From assembly GCF_002099425.1 (NCBI RefSeq), contig NW_018343992.1, positions 3,054,001-3,118,000 of the forward strand: 64,000 nt of DNA, given 5' to 3'. Positions 45,109 through 57,484 of this stretch are shown here, piece by piece (the stretch's first letter is position 1; the number at the start of each line of letters is the position of its first letter). Made by a program: the position numbers and the translations under genes. The notes beneath the pieces are model-generated. The model was not told where the DNA came from, searched no databases, and worked only from the letters and a program-made list of their open reading frames with translations. Origin of the DNA: Phascolarctos cinereus. Its lineage: Eukaryota > Chordata > Mammalia > Diprotodontia > Phascolarctidae.

Positions 45109-46311
45109 GAAAGTTGTTGTTTTTTTTTAATCTTCACCTGCCCCTGAAGAAAAGCTGTCGTCTAACATCCATTTTATTTTTATTTTGGGGGATTCTTCGT
45201 AATTCATATCCTCCCAGCATGATTCCAACTAAGCAAAACCAAACAAAAGTAGTCTCCGCAGTAGCTGATCACTATACAAAAGGGTTACAGGTTTGAAGGG
45301 GGGGGGTAGCAGAATGAAAATTGAAGATTAAAAAAGAAACACAACAATTAACCAGACTGATTTTAACAAAATGAAATACCTAATATACAGCACTTTATAA
45401 TCAAAATGACACTGACAACTGCCTATGGTTTCATTTTCTTTATTATCTAATTTTCCATCATCCCTAACTATGAATATTTTAGTGTTCAGTTGTACCTATT
45501 ACCAGTCATGAAATTACTAAAGCTTTAGAAAGTAAAGATTTAAATTAGGATGCTTAGGTGAATAAATAATTATTGACTTAGCAGTAACATTGGTGGGTCA
45601 TATGATATCTATCAAGTTATTAGTAAATGGTAGCCCTAAAATGAAGCGGTATATGAGCAGTGCCTTTGCAAAGGTATATTTCTCTAGGGTTTGGGAGGGA
45701 AAAGCACAAGACACCCTGGAGTGGGGAACAGGGATGAGAAAAAAGACTTGGGAAATAAAAGCAGGGATGCAACAGAAGGAGGGAGACTTGAAAGCAAAGA
45801 GCTAACATGGTCATCTGATGAAGTGGGAGGAGGAGAAGAAGGTTTAAGGTCAAAGGAGATCACTAGGCATAGAGAAGGGCATCAGGTAACTGTTAGAATT
45901 ACCATGCCCTGAGTGAAATGTGAACCTCAAGGAGGGAGAAGACGTATTTAAGGTAGTCCAGGGAGCTGAAAAAGGGAATTGGATATCAGAAAACAATTTC
46001 TAATGCTGTAATAAGATCTATGTGTTGGTGTAATAGTTCCCTGAGGAATACAATGCAAGTTCTCCCATCTAAAGCATGTTGAATTAGAGTGCAAGAAAGG
46101 ATCCAAATACACCAGGAGGAAGTAAACTCCTAAACCCCACATCATTTTTTTTCATGACAAAAGGCTTAGTGAATGCCTGTGTTTCACATCCTTTATTCAT
46201 TAGGCATGACTCCTAAATAAATGGTCCAAAGAGCACATACTATTAAAAGAAATAAAAAATTGTGTGGAATTAAAGACATGTAGTCACTTTAGTTTTCTTT
46301 ACCTTTCCAGA
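45109..46311. other. Unassigned non-coding stretch
   Basis: No gene or repeat recognised. A nine-G run lies at 45298-45306. Confidence 0.4.
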
Positions 46312-46502
46312 GGATCATAGAATAAGGGTTAAAAGAGACCTAAGAAGCCATCTAATCCATCTCCTCTATTTTACAGATGAGGCAACCGAAGACCAGAGTG
46401 GTTAACAACCTGCCCAAAACACATAGAACTTTGGTTTGTAGAGTTAATGGTTTGAATTTAGATTCTCTTGCTCCACACCCAGAATACTCTCCTCTGTTAC
46501 AC
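46312..46502 (-). repeat. CORE-SINE (MON1/MIR-like)
   Basis: 'gaggatcatagaataagggt', 'aagccatctaatccatctcc' and 'attttacagatgaggcaacc' are the reversed MON1 3' half; worn core and head follow. Confidence 0.75.
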
Positions 46503-47267
46503 TTTTTTCACTCTCCAGCTTTGGTTTCTCTAATATTTTAAACAACTGGATGATAAAACTCAGGTATTTAAGAAACTTGCTTAAAGCATCTCAATAATTG
46601 AGCCTTTATTTTTGACTGTTTGAATGATTTGGATGTAAAAGAGATGTGATCAACCCTTGGCCGGTTCCCTTAGATATCTTTCTATTTTCTGGGCTCCCCT
46701 TTCAGAATGCCATTTGTTTTCTGGCTGTCATCCTAAATCAGGGATTGTCTATGTCACTCATCACAGTGGGAGTTTTCATGTGCCTAGCGATGGAGATTTG
46801 TGCATTTCTTTCTTAGCTCAGAAGAAAACTTGTATGCTTATAATTTTTCTGAGGAAGAACAATAAGAAAGCAGCTGACTGGGCAATGAGTTTGTCTTAAA
46901 GAGTACAAGACACAATTTTTTATTTTGGCAAATGATGTTAACTATCCTTGAGAATTTTTACAGGCATGCAATGCTTTGCATGATTGTAATTTGATTTTCA
47001 GTCATTTTCCTTTAAAGCACTCAGGTGCCTTTGAACACCAGTGTGCTTTAAACAACCCACCTTTCTTTATTTTGGTTTATGGACTTCCTCACATCTTCCC
47101 CATCTATTGTGTTTTTTTCCTTCTTTATGGCATTAGTTCAGAATATTTTACATTCAATGTCAAAAACATAAGAGTCTGACTTCCAGTTTCCACAGGGAAG
47201 TGAGATGACATTGAGATACTTTCTGACCCTTGAAAGTTTCTGCATTATATTCAAGCTTCTTCTGCTT
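46503..47267. other. Unassigned, repeat-poor stretch
   Basis: No gene or repeat recognised; the 80- and 67-codon frames look random. Confidence 0.4.
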
Positions 47268-47455
47268 ATATGGGACCACAGATTCTTACCTGAAAGAGAC
47301 CTTAAAGTTCATCACATCCAAAGGCCTCTATTTAGAGGTGAGAAAATTGATGGGGCCTTGAGGTTAAGGGATTTGCTAGTCACAGAGGTAGTAAGTAGCA
47401 GATCCCAGATTCAAATCTGGGCCATCTGACTAAAATCCAAAGTACTTTCCCATAT
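47268..47455 (-). repeat. CORE-SINE (MON1/MIR-like)
   Basis: 'aaagagaccttaaagttcat', 'agaggtgagaaaattgatgg' and 'cagattcaaatctgggccat' (B box) give the reversed order tail, core, head. Confidence 0.75.
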
Positions 47456-47612
47456 ATGATGTTGGTTTCACCTGTCTTAGTTGTAATATTGGAATAAAAT
47501 AAATGAGATCAGAATCCATTATGATCAACTTGGTTCATTTTTCATTATTATTTTGATTTACATATTTAGGGTGAAGATACTGGATATTCTGAGGATAAAA
47601 GGCTAAGAACCA

Positions 47613-47810
47613 CTTATAGATTCATAGATTTGGTGCTGGAAGAAACCCTAGAAATCATCTAATCAAACTCAATCATTTTACAAATGGGGGAATTGATGCC
47701 CAGGGAAGTGAATTGTCTGTCCTAGGTCACAGGTTATAATTAGCAAAGCAAAGATTTGAATCCAGATGCTCTGATTTTACCTTCAGTGCTCATTCCACCA
47801 CAGTGATATT
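47613..47810 (-). repeat. CORE-SINE (MON1/MIR-like)
   Basis: 'tcatagatttggtgctggaa', 'atcatctaatcaaactcaat', 'tttacaaatgggggaattga' and 'gatttgaatccagatgctct' mark a reversed, nearly complete SINE. Confidence 0.8.
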
Positions 47811-47898
47811 AAAGTACAGAATATAACTGAATCACATAACTTGATAGATCTATGGGATTATCAGATCTAATTCCATAGTTTTAAAAGTAAGGAAACAG

Positions 47899-48048
47899 TG
47901 GCAGCTAGATGGCACCACAGATAGAGCATCAGCCCTGGATTCAAAGGAGCTGAATTCAAATCTGCCTCAGACACTTGACACGTACTAGCTTTCTGACTCT
48001 GAGCAAGTCATTTAACCCCAATTGCCTCACCAAAAAAGAAAAAAAAAT
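47899..48048 (+). repeat. Marsupial tRNA-headed short SINE with perfect TSD
   Basis: 'tggcagctagatggcaccac' (A-box region), 'gctgaattcaaatctgcctc' (B box), 'catttaaccccaattgcctc' and an A-rich tail. A perfect 10-base TSD 'aaggaaacag' flanks it (47889-47898, 48049-48058). It sits in a degraded CORE-SINE (about 47830-48070). Confidence 0.92.
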
Positions 48049-48058
48049 AAGGAAACAG

Positions 48059-50403
48059 ATTCAGTCATGTTACAGAAGTATCCCATTTCCAAACCCAAAT
48101 CCCCAAGGATGCACAGTTGGAAAAAGAACCCAGTCTCCTTCTTCCCAAATAAGTACCTGTAATATCATGCTGCTCTTTCTTGATCAGTAGATGCCTTCAA
48201 AAGGAAGAGCAACTGGGAGATAGATCTCCCTACCCAAGAAGGCTGACACTCTTTGTCTCCTAAGAAACTGACTCAAATAAATTAAAAACCTACTCCATTG
48301 AAGTAAATTCTATTCTTGCCAATGATTTTCCCCACTCCTCTGCTCATCTACCAACAACAACAACAAGAACATGAATATATATCCATAATTGCCCTTAAAC
48401 TGTTAGGTGTAGGGCTTGGCTGCAAATCACAGGACACGCACTTTTCTTGAATATCAATTCCTAACTTTGTTTCAGACTCTTGCTTTGCAGATCTGCCAAA
48501 TTTATGTGCCACACAGTTCCCCTTACTCTTGCCACTAACTGTTATTCAAATTTGCTTTGTCAATTAGTTTCTTAGTATCATTTCTTCAGAAATTAATTGT
48601 TTTCTTCATAGGCCTTTTATTGTTTATTATTTCCAAGCATCAAAAATGAATCCTATTCCATGAAATATAATTCTCCCTGACACCAATTTCCTTGAAACTT
48701 CCACATGGATTTTTCTTTTTTCTGCTCCACCTAAATCCTTTCTATAGCCAGTCTTCTATGTTTATGTGATAATACATCTTGAGGTTATGGAAAATGAAAT
48801 CCTCCTAGGATTTCTGGTATCTGCCCAATGAATAGCTAAAAATTTTCCACTCAGTGAATGAGCTCTGTGTGACCCTGCAAGATCTAAAAATATTACCTTG
48901 CACATAGTAGACACTCCAAAAAAATTTTTAGTAAGACTAAGAATATGAGTTTGGCAGGCATAGTGGTAGTATTTTGTCACCCAGAATGTTGCCCATACTA
49001 CTGCCAAAGGAAGGAAAAGGTGATTTTGCTAGCTACCATCATCATGACCACGATAATTTTCTTCTCACTGATATTTATTGTACTTCATCAACACAGATGC
49101 CACATGCCACAACCTTCTAGGAAAGTTAAATGGGTAGTATCCAGGCCACTATAATACAATATATTTTATTCCTTTCTTTCCCCCCCCTCATTAATACCTC
49201 AAAAGTTAATCAGATTTCTACTGGCAGTAGCCTTTCCTTCAAGCTTCCAACTGTCAATGGAGAAAGGAACTAATTCAGAAGCTATTTATCCAATATTTGT
49301 AAGTGATATTTCATAAAGAAGAAAGTGTACACACCCAGGAGATCTTTGCACTATTGTTAATGTTATCTTCACTGGAAGAATCTCTATATATACAAATTAG
49401 GTTTCTATTTAGGGCTTAAAAGATATAACTTGCATACACTTATAAATGTGAAGATCTTAACAAAAGCAGATGGACAAGGCTTGAATACAATTGCTCCAAG
49501 CAAAAGTTCTGATGTTGGAAGGATCTGAGGGTTTACAAGTTTACCTGAGTATAGAGGTGAGAGGGTGGGTAAGAGAAGAACAGAAGATCTAGAATTTTGA
49601 TAAGGTGAAAATAATTTGACCTTGGAGAAGAGCGGAGAAAGAGAGTAATATAGTGAAACTTGAAGACAGAGGAAATGATGGCTATTAACTTCCCTTGGAC
49701 CTTCACAAATATTGTAACACAAAAAACCCCACAAATTCTATGATAACTTTTTCTTCTTTCACTTCTTCCTTCTTTGCTTCCTCCCTTCCTCTTTTTTTAC
49801 CTTTCTTCCATTCATCTTTCTCTATCTCATATTGATATTCTCCAAATAAGTCTAGAATAAGAGTACAGTTTAAAAAAAAAAGAACTAGGACAAACAGCCA
49901 GAGAGGAGGCATTGGGAAATCACAGGGATTTGAATGACTGAAGCAAAGAACAAGAGTCAGATGAATTTTCATTTTTCTTGGACATTTTATATACCTATCA
50001 TATATTCATTTTTCTATCCTTAAACAATGACTTACACTTAAAAACTTTCAGTGTTCTGTTTGTAAATGTCTTTTTAACTTTGATGAAACCATAGAAGTAA
50101 TTTTGAAATTTGTTCACATAGCACGCACTGTCCACCAGGCTCACTTACTATGTTTGAATATGTAGTATTTATAATTTCTTCAGCATCAAGTTAGTCATGC
50201 TTTTTTGTCCATGTTTTTGAAATAAACTAGTCAGAAAATATGCTTAAACATGTCTTAGTTATAAACTTTTTATTAAGTTTATAGTGCTCATAATAATTCT
50301 GAAATAGAAAACCCAACCGTTCTTACATTGCGTTTTATTTTTCCCCAACTTTTTCAAATTAGAATCATACAAAGCTTTGATTGGTTTGTCTTCTAAAGAA
50401 CAC
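48059..50403. other. Unassigned, repeat-poor stretch of 2.3 kb
   Basis: No gene. 'taccttgcacatagtagaca' near 48893 could be a short L2/MIR end. Otherwise no repeat recognised. Confidence 0.4.
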
Positions 50404-50804
<401 letters not shown>

Positions 50805-50907
50805 GGGAGGTGTGGTTGATGACAACCTGAATTGGTATAGTCTTCCTAACTTTGAGCTGTATCTACCCTACAGGCTGTTTGACCTTTTTTTGGGCAAATT
50901 AAATCAG

Positions 50908-51054
50908 AATGGGGCAGCTAGGTGGTGCAGTGGATAAAGCACTGGCCCTGGAGTCAGGAGGACCTGAGTTCAAATCCAGCCTCAGACCAAACACTTGACA
51001 CTTACTAGCTGTGTGACTCTGGGCAAGTCTCTTAACCCCAATTGCCCCCCAAAA
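50908..51054 (+). repeat. Marsupial tRNA-headed short SINE with TSD
   Basis: 'ggggcagctaggtggtgcag' head, 'gacctgagttcaaatccagc' B box, 'cttaaccccaattgcccccc' end and an A tail. The TSD is 'aaattaaatcag' (50896-50907) and 'aaattaagtcag' (51055-51066). This is the least diverged SINE in the window by eye. Confidence 0.93.
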
Positions 51055-51333
51055 AAATTAAGTCAGTCAGTTATTTGTACATCCAGGCCTGGACTTAGGC
51101 CAAAAGATGAAGAAGACAATTTTATCCTTGACAATCTGCCTTAACTTTCTGTCCCTCTTGGCACCTGCTGGTGTACTTTTCTTAGAGGACAAGTGCCCTG
51201 CTGAAGCTTACCTTCTTAAATATGCATCATACTAAGTTTCCTTCACCATCAGCATTCTCCAGCCCTCAGTGTACCTATCTAATCTGCTAGAAGAAATTAA
51301 GTCTGATAAATCCTGATCTTAAGAAAATATGTG

Positions 51334-51480
51334 CAGGGCAGCTTAGTGGCACAGTGGATAGAGCTCTGGCCTTGAAGTCAGGAGGAGCTGAGTTCAAATT
51401 TGGCCTCAGACACTTGACACTAGGTGTGTGACCCTGGGCAAGTCATTTAACCCCAATTGCTTCACCAAAAAGAAAAAAAA
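51334..51480 (+). repeat. Marsupial tRNA-headed short SINE with perfect TSD
   Basis: 'gggcagcttagtggcacagt', 'gctgagttcaaatttggcct', 'catttaaccccaattgcttc' and an A-rich tail, flanked by a perfect 13-base TSD 'aagaaaatatgtg' (51321-51333 and 51481-51493). Confidence 0.94.
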
Positions 51481-51493
51481 AAGAAAATATGTG

Positions 51494-51695
51494 ACAGTCA
51501 GGTGTCAAAGTGGATAAGGGTACGGACGTGGATTCAGAAGACCTGCTTTGAAATCCTGCTCAGAAACTTACTAGCTTTATGACCCTGGGTAACTCATTTA
51601 AACTTTCTGTGCCTCATTTTCCTCATCTATTAAAAATAAGGGTGTAAGATTTGATACCTTCTAAGGTCCCTTCCAGCTTTATATTTATGTCTATG
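51494..51695 (+). repeat. CORE-SINE (MON1-like)
   Basis: 'gattcagaagacctgctttg', 'tgaccctgggtaactcattt', 'cattttcctcatctattaaa' and 'taaggtcccttccagcttta' run head to tail. Confidence 0.82.
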
Positions 51696-51744
51696 TATAC
51701 ATATACATTCTAAAGTTATTTTTTACCTAACAAAACATGCATTC

Positions 51745-51963
51745 AATTGAAGACTGGATTTGGAGCCAGAGGACCTAGATTCAAGTCCAGCCCCAACATC
51801 CACTTGCTATGTGACCTTGGGCACAGTTATTTCCTCTCTAGGAACCTCAGTTTCCTAATCTACAAAGTGAAGGTAATAATATATTTATACTAACCGACTT
51901 ACAGGATTTTTGTTAGAATTGAAGGAGAGAACATATGTAAACTGCTATGTAACATTAAAGCAA
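51745..51963 (+). repeat. MIR SINE
   Basis: 'gatttggagccagaggacct', 'ctatgtgaccttgggcacag', 'ctcagtttcctaatctacaa' and 'tatgtaaactgctatgtaac' follow the MIR order. Confidence 0.85.
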
Positions 51964-52010
51964 TGTGTGTGTGTATGTATGTGTGTGTGTTTGTGAGTAT
52001 ATGTGTGTGT
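51964..52010. repeat. (TG)n-rich microsatellite
   Basis: Interrupted GT/TATG units directly after the MIR tail. Confidence 0.85.
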
Positions 52011-52087
52011 ATTTAAGGAAAGGAAGGCTGGACCTGTGATTTCATTGATGTAGGGCATGTCTGGTAAAGATTCTCCGTCTATCAATG

Positions 52088-52235
52088 CGTATCATCACAT
52101 TCTCTGCAATTTATAGTCCTTGAGAATTGCCTAGGGTACTAAGAGGTTAAGTGATTTGCCCAGGGTCACAGAGTGATCTTGTGTCAGAAGTGGTACTTAA
52201 ACCAACACCAGCCATTATGTCAAATTATCTCTCAC
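52088..52235 (-). repeat. Marsupial tRNA-headed SINE ('actataaattgcagag' type)
   Basis: 'tctctgcaatttatagtcct', 'gcctagggtactaagaggtt' and 'tttgcccagggtcacagagt' are the same reversed family as 44165-44415. Confidence 0.75.
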
Positions 52236-53689
52236 TGCGGAAATAAAAGCAACTACCACTATTTTAAGTCAAAGGACTGAGGTCCAACTGTGGCATTGTC
52301 TGAGTGATTGGATGGTAGGGGAGATATTTTGGGGAACAAACATCCCTCAAATTTCAGCTTATTGGTGACTGTCTATTCCATGACCCATAAAGGTGGCCTG
52401 CAACCTTTCACACTGCCCTGCACGCTGTTCTCAGAATTTTAAGTCACAAGACTAAAGTTCTAAGAGATGGGATTTTACCACTGAGACTCACAAGTCCAGA
52501 ACAATCTATAAATAAAAGAAATCACTTCAGTCATTTATTTCTCTAGAGAGTACTATTTCAGTTCAGCAATCTGTCCTGGAGAAGCTAGGACTTCAAAATG
52601 CTAATAGTCCTTTAAAAGAAAATACAAGCCATCACTTTGTTCCAGTTTGTCCAGCAAATCCTGGAGGTCCCAATAGATTTATTTGGTCTGTTAGCCTATG
52701 AATTCTACTTCCATTCCCCTCCTCCAACTAGGAGAGAACCTTCTCTTAGATAAACTTATGTTTTTCCAACTTAAATATTCTTTCACATGTCAATTGGTGG
52801 CTACCTGATATGGCTAAAGTGATAACCTACTTTTATTATATGTATCTGTTTAGAGAATATTCTACTTTACTTTTGTCCATTCTCTTTATATGCTATAATC
52901 AGTCCCTTAAAGGACTACAATATAGCATAAAATGTTTTCAGTGGCGATTCGTATTTACGTTTTCTTTTTTTTAAACACATCTATAGAAACCTCTTCTTGG
53001 TATCACAAAGAAGCAAAGTAAAATCTACTAACCTGTATTATTTACTAGACTGTCACCTTTCAAGGGTTCTGTTTCTTCAAACCTAAAATAAGGAAACTGG
53101 ATTAGATAAACTCTAATATTTCTTCCCACTCTAATATTCCGTGCTAATTTATCATTCTTAACCTGTTCATGGGTTTCAACAAAGAGTAATCATGTGCAGA
53201 ATCAGGCTTGCCCCAGAATGTCCCTTGAATCAATAAAAAAAAAGTATTTATACTTTTATCATCCTAAACAATTGGGATACAATCACAATAGAAAGAGCAA
53301 GAGAGGCCCTGCCCTCAGAGTATAGCACATAAATAAATGATCACAATAAAGGACAAAGAAACAAGAATAGTGAGTGGCATTTGATTGTTCACACACACTT
53401 TCTGGAAGCCAAAGTAGTATTTATTTAATTACTTCCTCAAAATAAGAGGTAGAGAGATCGAGGGAGGGGCATAGAGGAATAATATGCCTGTGTAGACATG
53501 GGTGAGTGGCTGGAGTGGGCTAAATGTGAAGAGCTCTCTCCAATCAGCAAGGCCCCAGGGTAAGAGCTGTTGTTCCAGCAATGATGTTTTGCTGACACTA
53601 GCACGATGCAAAGGACTTCAGTAGTCTAAACCACAGAATGTGAGAGAAGAAGGGGGCTGTACAGAACATCTGTCCACGACCCACCCCTC
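52236..53689. other. Unassigned, repeat-poor stretch
   Basis: No gene or interspersed repeat recognised over 1.45 kb. Confidence 0.4.
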
Positions 53690-53825
53690 ACCTTTTATAG
53701 ATTAAGAAATTGAGTCCAAGAGAGGTACAGTAATTTGCCCAAGGTCATATAGCCAGTAACTGGCAGATTTAGGACATGAATGTATGTCTTCTGATGTTTA
53801 ATGCATATTCTTTCCACTATGTGAT
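53690..53825 (-). repeat. MIR-type SINE
   Basis: 'ttttatagattaagaaattg', 'aatttgcccaaggtcatata' and 'gccagtaactggcagattta' are a reversed MIR core and head. Confidence 0.78.
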
Positions 53826-55506
53826 TCCTTTATTTTGAAGTATAACTGATAAAGTCCAGCTATCTCTGTTCTGTGGACCTCCAACTGTGTTTAATTAATA
53901 ACTGGCATCAGTTCAATATTCACTGGCCAGTTACTTCCTAATAATCTGAGATAAAAGGCTATCCTAGGTGGGAATAAAACAGTAGAATCCTAAATGACTA
54001 TTATCTTTGTCAAAACACATTCTTATCCATAAGCCACCCAGCTGCAGTGTTTCCATTTACAAGCAAGTAGTTTATTAAAGAGAAGCCTGAGCTCTGAGCA
54101 TCTGGAGCAGTCCTGAGAATTTCACTCAGATACTTTGTATGTGCTGTGGGTGATAGCTCTCTTAAGGGTGTATTCCTGAAACAATAATGTTTCGATTTCA
54201 GTTAGCATGGTCAGTTACAGTCTGGCTAGCTCCAGTTGACAATTTTCAGAATGAAAAGATAGCTTACAAAGTGGTGCATATGTATGCAAACATGACTGCT
54301 GCTCCCTCCCCCTTAACAGTAGAAGGGGGGGGGAATTAAATGAATCTTATAAGGATATTAGGATAAAGTAAATTATTAGATATCAATGAGCTGAAGCCTG
54401 TTTGTCTTGAATATGGAGGCCTTAACCATCTCAAAATATATTGCCTTAGGCATTTGTTAAGTGTCACTCGAAGACAAATATAGAATAGATGGCACCCTAA
54501 TGTAGGCAGGTGATGTATGACTTCAGATCACCTTTAAGCACATCCCGAAAGCTCTACGTTCTACTATTCATTTAAATAATGCCAGTAAAATGATTTATTT
54601 TTACCTCTCTCAGCAATTCTGTCCTTGTAGATATGAGGGAATCTTAACTGTTTTCTATTATTTGATAACCCTCTCCCTTCTGGGATTCTCATATTAGACG
54701 AAATATGGAGAAAAGGTCATCTTTTATTCCTCCCCGACAGGACTTTATATCCAAAAGCACAATTGTGCCAAAGCTCTAAGCATTAGAAGGAATTTCAGTA
54801 AATAAACAGTGCAATCTACCCGAACAGTCACAGTTTTGCAGGTTTTTAATTTTTTTTTTAAGAAAGAAATAAAGCAACCCAAATAGTTGTAAGAAGAAAA
54901 AGAAGATTTTCTAAATGGACAAACTCTTTAGTCCTACTCAATATTGGGATTATATCTACAGACTTTCAGGAAATATTAAAGCTGTAGTAGCTCCACCCTC
55001 AGAGGTCAGAACTGGTATCCAAGTAATAGTGTTAATAATTCCTTGGAGCTCAAAGCATTTTATTGACATTAGTTAATTACCACAAAAAAAGTTTTTAGAT
55101 TTTAGGCATAAATCAGTTTCTTTCTTTCTTAGTACTTTCACAATACCTATAACTCTTGTCTTTAGAAAAATCAGAGCAACAAAATTCATGTTGGAGGTCA
55201 TATTGCTTAGGAAGTAGAACTTAGGAGTTATGTTGCCTAAGTCCCCTTCATATGCATCCTCCCATTTTACAGCTGTGGAGAAATTTGGACTCCATGCTAC
55301 CAGTCAAACAGAGTTCAGATTCTGCTAAACTAGTGATTGTGAGCAAAAGCATTAGCTTTAATAAACATAAACATCAGCATCAATAAACATAAGTATTGGT
55401 TTATTTTGAAACTATGGGGATTTGAAGCAATAATTTAGTTAAGTGAGGGGTCAGAATCATTCCTGATAGAAATCATGGTTTAGTCTTAACCTGAAATAAG
55501 TAATGT
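53826..55506. other. Unassigned, repeat-poor stretch
   Basis: 1.7 kb without gene or recognisable repeat. The 54,060-54,330 part is of mixed composition and contains 'gcatatgtatgcaaacatga', which holds POU-like (ATGCAAA) and E-box-like (CATATG) words; suggestive only. Confidence 0.4.
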
Positions 55507-55640
55507 ATGTATCATAGATATAAAGCTGGCAGAGACCTCAGACATCATCCTGTTCAGACCTGTCATTTTGTAGATGGAAAAACTGAGGATCAAGGAGAAT
55601 TGGTGGCTTGCCCAAGATCTCACAAATATTTTATATGTTG
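55507..55640 (-). repeat. CORE-SINE (MON1/MIR-like)
   Basis: 'tatcatagatataaagctgg', 'cagacatcatcctgttcaga' and 'tggcttgcccaagatctcac' mark a reversed 3' half and core. Confidence 0.75.
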
Positions 55641-55773
55641 GTTCTGTTACAATTTTTGGTACTTTAAGGTAGGAGGTTGATCCTCACCTGATAAATGTGT
55701 CAGAGATGAATATCTTGACTCTTTAGATGAGTAAATCAAGGGACCACTCCCCTGACCTTATATTAATGTAAAA

Positions 55774-55940
55774 CAATGTAAATAAAAAGTTTATTAAAAT
55801 TATAAATATTGTAAATATGCAACACAGATTATCAGATTTAGTGTTAAATTAAGTAATTTTGGTATACTACTAAATTTGGCAATCTGTGTTGTGTATTTAC
55901 AATATTTATAACTTTAATGAACTTTTTTTATTGACCATTG
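55774..55940. repeat. Unclassified hairpin (long inverted repeat)
   Basis: The left arm 55774-55840 and right arm 55871-55940 are reverse complements at roughly 85% of positions by eye, around a ~30-base AT-rich loop. The arms pair 'caatgtaaataaaaagttta' with 'gaactttttttattgaccattg' and 'aatattgtaaatatgcaaca' with 'tgttgtgtatttacaatatt'. The outer ends are caatg/cattg. The shape suggests a palindromic MITE; the flanks give no clear TSD and I cannot name the family. Confidence 0.8.
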
Positions 55941-56012
55941 TCAGTCCTTCAGTTTATTTTGAAAGGTCTTTAATGCCACATGCCCTAGATGAAATTATAC
56001 CACTCTTCATCG

Positions 56013-56265
56013 AAGCAGCACAGTAGATAGAGCATTGGGACTGAAGTCAGGAAGATCTAAGCACAAATCTAGCCTCAGCTGCTTACTAATTGTATGATCC
56101 AGGAAAGTCACTTAACCTGTGTCTGCCCCAGTTTCCTCTACTGTGAAATGGTGACAGTGTTAGTACCTACCTTCCAGGGTTATTGCAAAGATCAAATGAG
56201 ATAAAGTTTGTGAAGTTCTTAGTACAGTGTCAGGCACATAGTAGGCCCTTAATAAATGTTTACTC
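56013..56265 (+). repeat. CORE-SINE (MIR/MAR1-like), near full length
   Basis: 'gcagcacagtagatagagca', 'agcacaaatctagcctcagc', 'cagtttcctctactgtgaaa', 'tattgcaaagatcaaatgag' and 'gtgtcaggcacatagtaggc' then 'ccttaataaatgttta'. Confidence 0.88.
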
Positions 56266-56655
56266 CCTTTGCTTCTGCCATGCTGTCGACCACTTTTTTA
56301 TCCTGTACTACCAAACCTAGAATTCAGCTTAGTCTCTTTCTGTCTCTAGCTATCACTACTTTCTCTTTTTTTTGATAGCATTTCCCTAAAATGCAGTCCT
56401 TGTGGAGCGAAAAGCAAGCCCTTTTCCCCAGTCTCTGAAAACAGCACATCATCCTTAGGTATTTTAAAAAGGGACTACAAATCAGATGTGTGTATGTGTG
56501 TAGATTTGCCTTTTTCTTCAGAATGATTATTTTCTAGAGTTCTACCCCTTCCCTTCCCAGTCATGCCCAAAATATATTGGGTCTGAAATTTGGTAGTATT
56601 TTCATTCCCCATTTAATGTTTTTAATGCCATTTTTCATTTCCAGCCCTCTTTTCA

Positions 56656-56830
56656 ACACACACATACACACATACACACACACACGTGCGTGCACACATT
56701 TATATGTTTATATGGTATCTATATGTTCATGTACACATATGTACATAAGTCATATTTCATGTATACACATATATTCACTTTATTTCTAAAACTTTCATAT
56801 ATTTATATTTCATGTATATATTTATTTATT
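56656..56830. repeat. CA/TA-rich microsatellite region
   Basis: (CACATA)-type units to ~56700, then drifting TATG/CATA-rich sequence. Confidence 0.8.
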
Positions 56831-57415
56831 TGGAAATCTTTCATATAGTCATGTATTTTATATATGCATATCTGTTCATTTCTAGGTTTCCTTATACTTA
56901 AATGGATATATGTTTTTGCATCTCAACCTAATTTCCTTGATTTATATAATTTCTCATATATTAGTATATACTAGTATAGTATTACACAGACATTCTATCC
57001 AGTCTTTTATCCCCACTATAGAAACCTGGAAGTAATTCTTCCTTAGAATCTTTCCTCACCATCTAGAGGACTATCTTATCTCCTAGATCTTATCCCAAAG
57101 TGGAGTGCCATAGATGAAGCTACAAGTTTCAGCCTCAAGCCAATGAATTTGATTGAAAAAATCGTAGATGTTTTTGCAGTCCTACAATACACTTCCCCAA
57201 CCTTTCTGGAACCCAGATCTTGAACACAGTCTTTTCTTATACTTCTGTAGGACAGTAATTTCTCCTGGAATTCTGATCTTCTGTCTTAACTTGGAAAACC
57301 AACCTTACCCCAAACTCTGGATTATAGACCTGCGGGAGTGATCCTTTACCTCCTGCCTCCCTAGAATGACAGATACTTTTTTTTTGCCTGTTCTAAGATT
57401 TCTTCTCTTTAGGCA
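56831..57415. other. Unassigned non-coding stretch
   Basis: No gene or repeat recognised; the left part is AT-rich. Confidence 0.4.
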
Positions 57416-57484
57416 TCAGTCAGTCAATAAACATTTACTAAGCATCTGCTATGTGCCACGCACTGTGATTAGTGTTGTATTAGG
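57416..57484 (-). repeat. L2/MIR-type 3' end fragment
   Basis: 'tcagtcagtcaataaacatt' and 'tactaagcatctgctatgtg' are a reversed L2-type terminus, which served as target for the next element. Confidence 0.7.

Noticed and set aside
50908-51054. tRNA-like A and B boxes as a tRNA gene
   Set aside because: They are the Pol III promoter of a tRNA-derived SINE with A tail and TSD; no cloverleaf acceptor stem is maintained.
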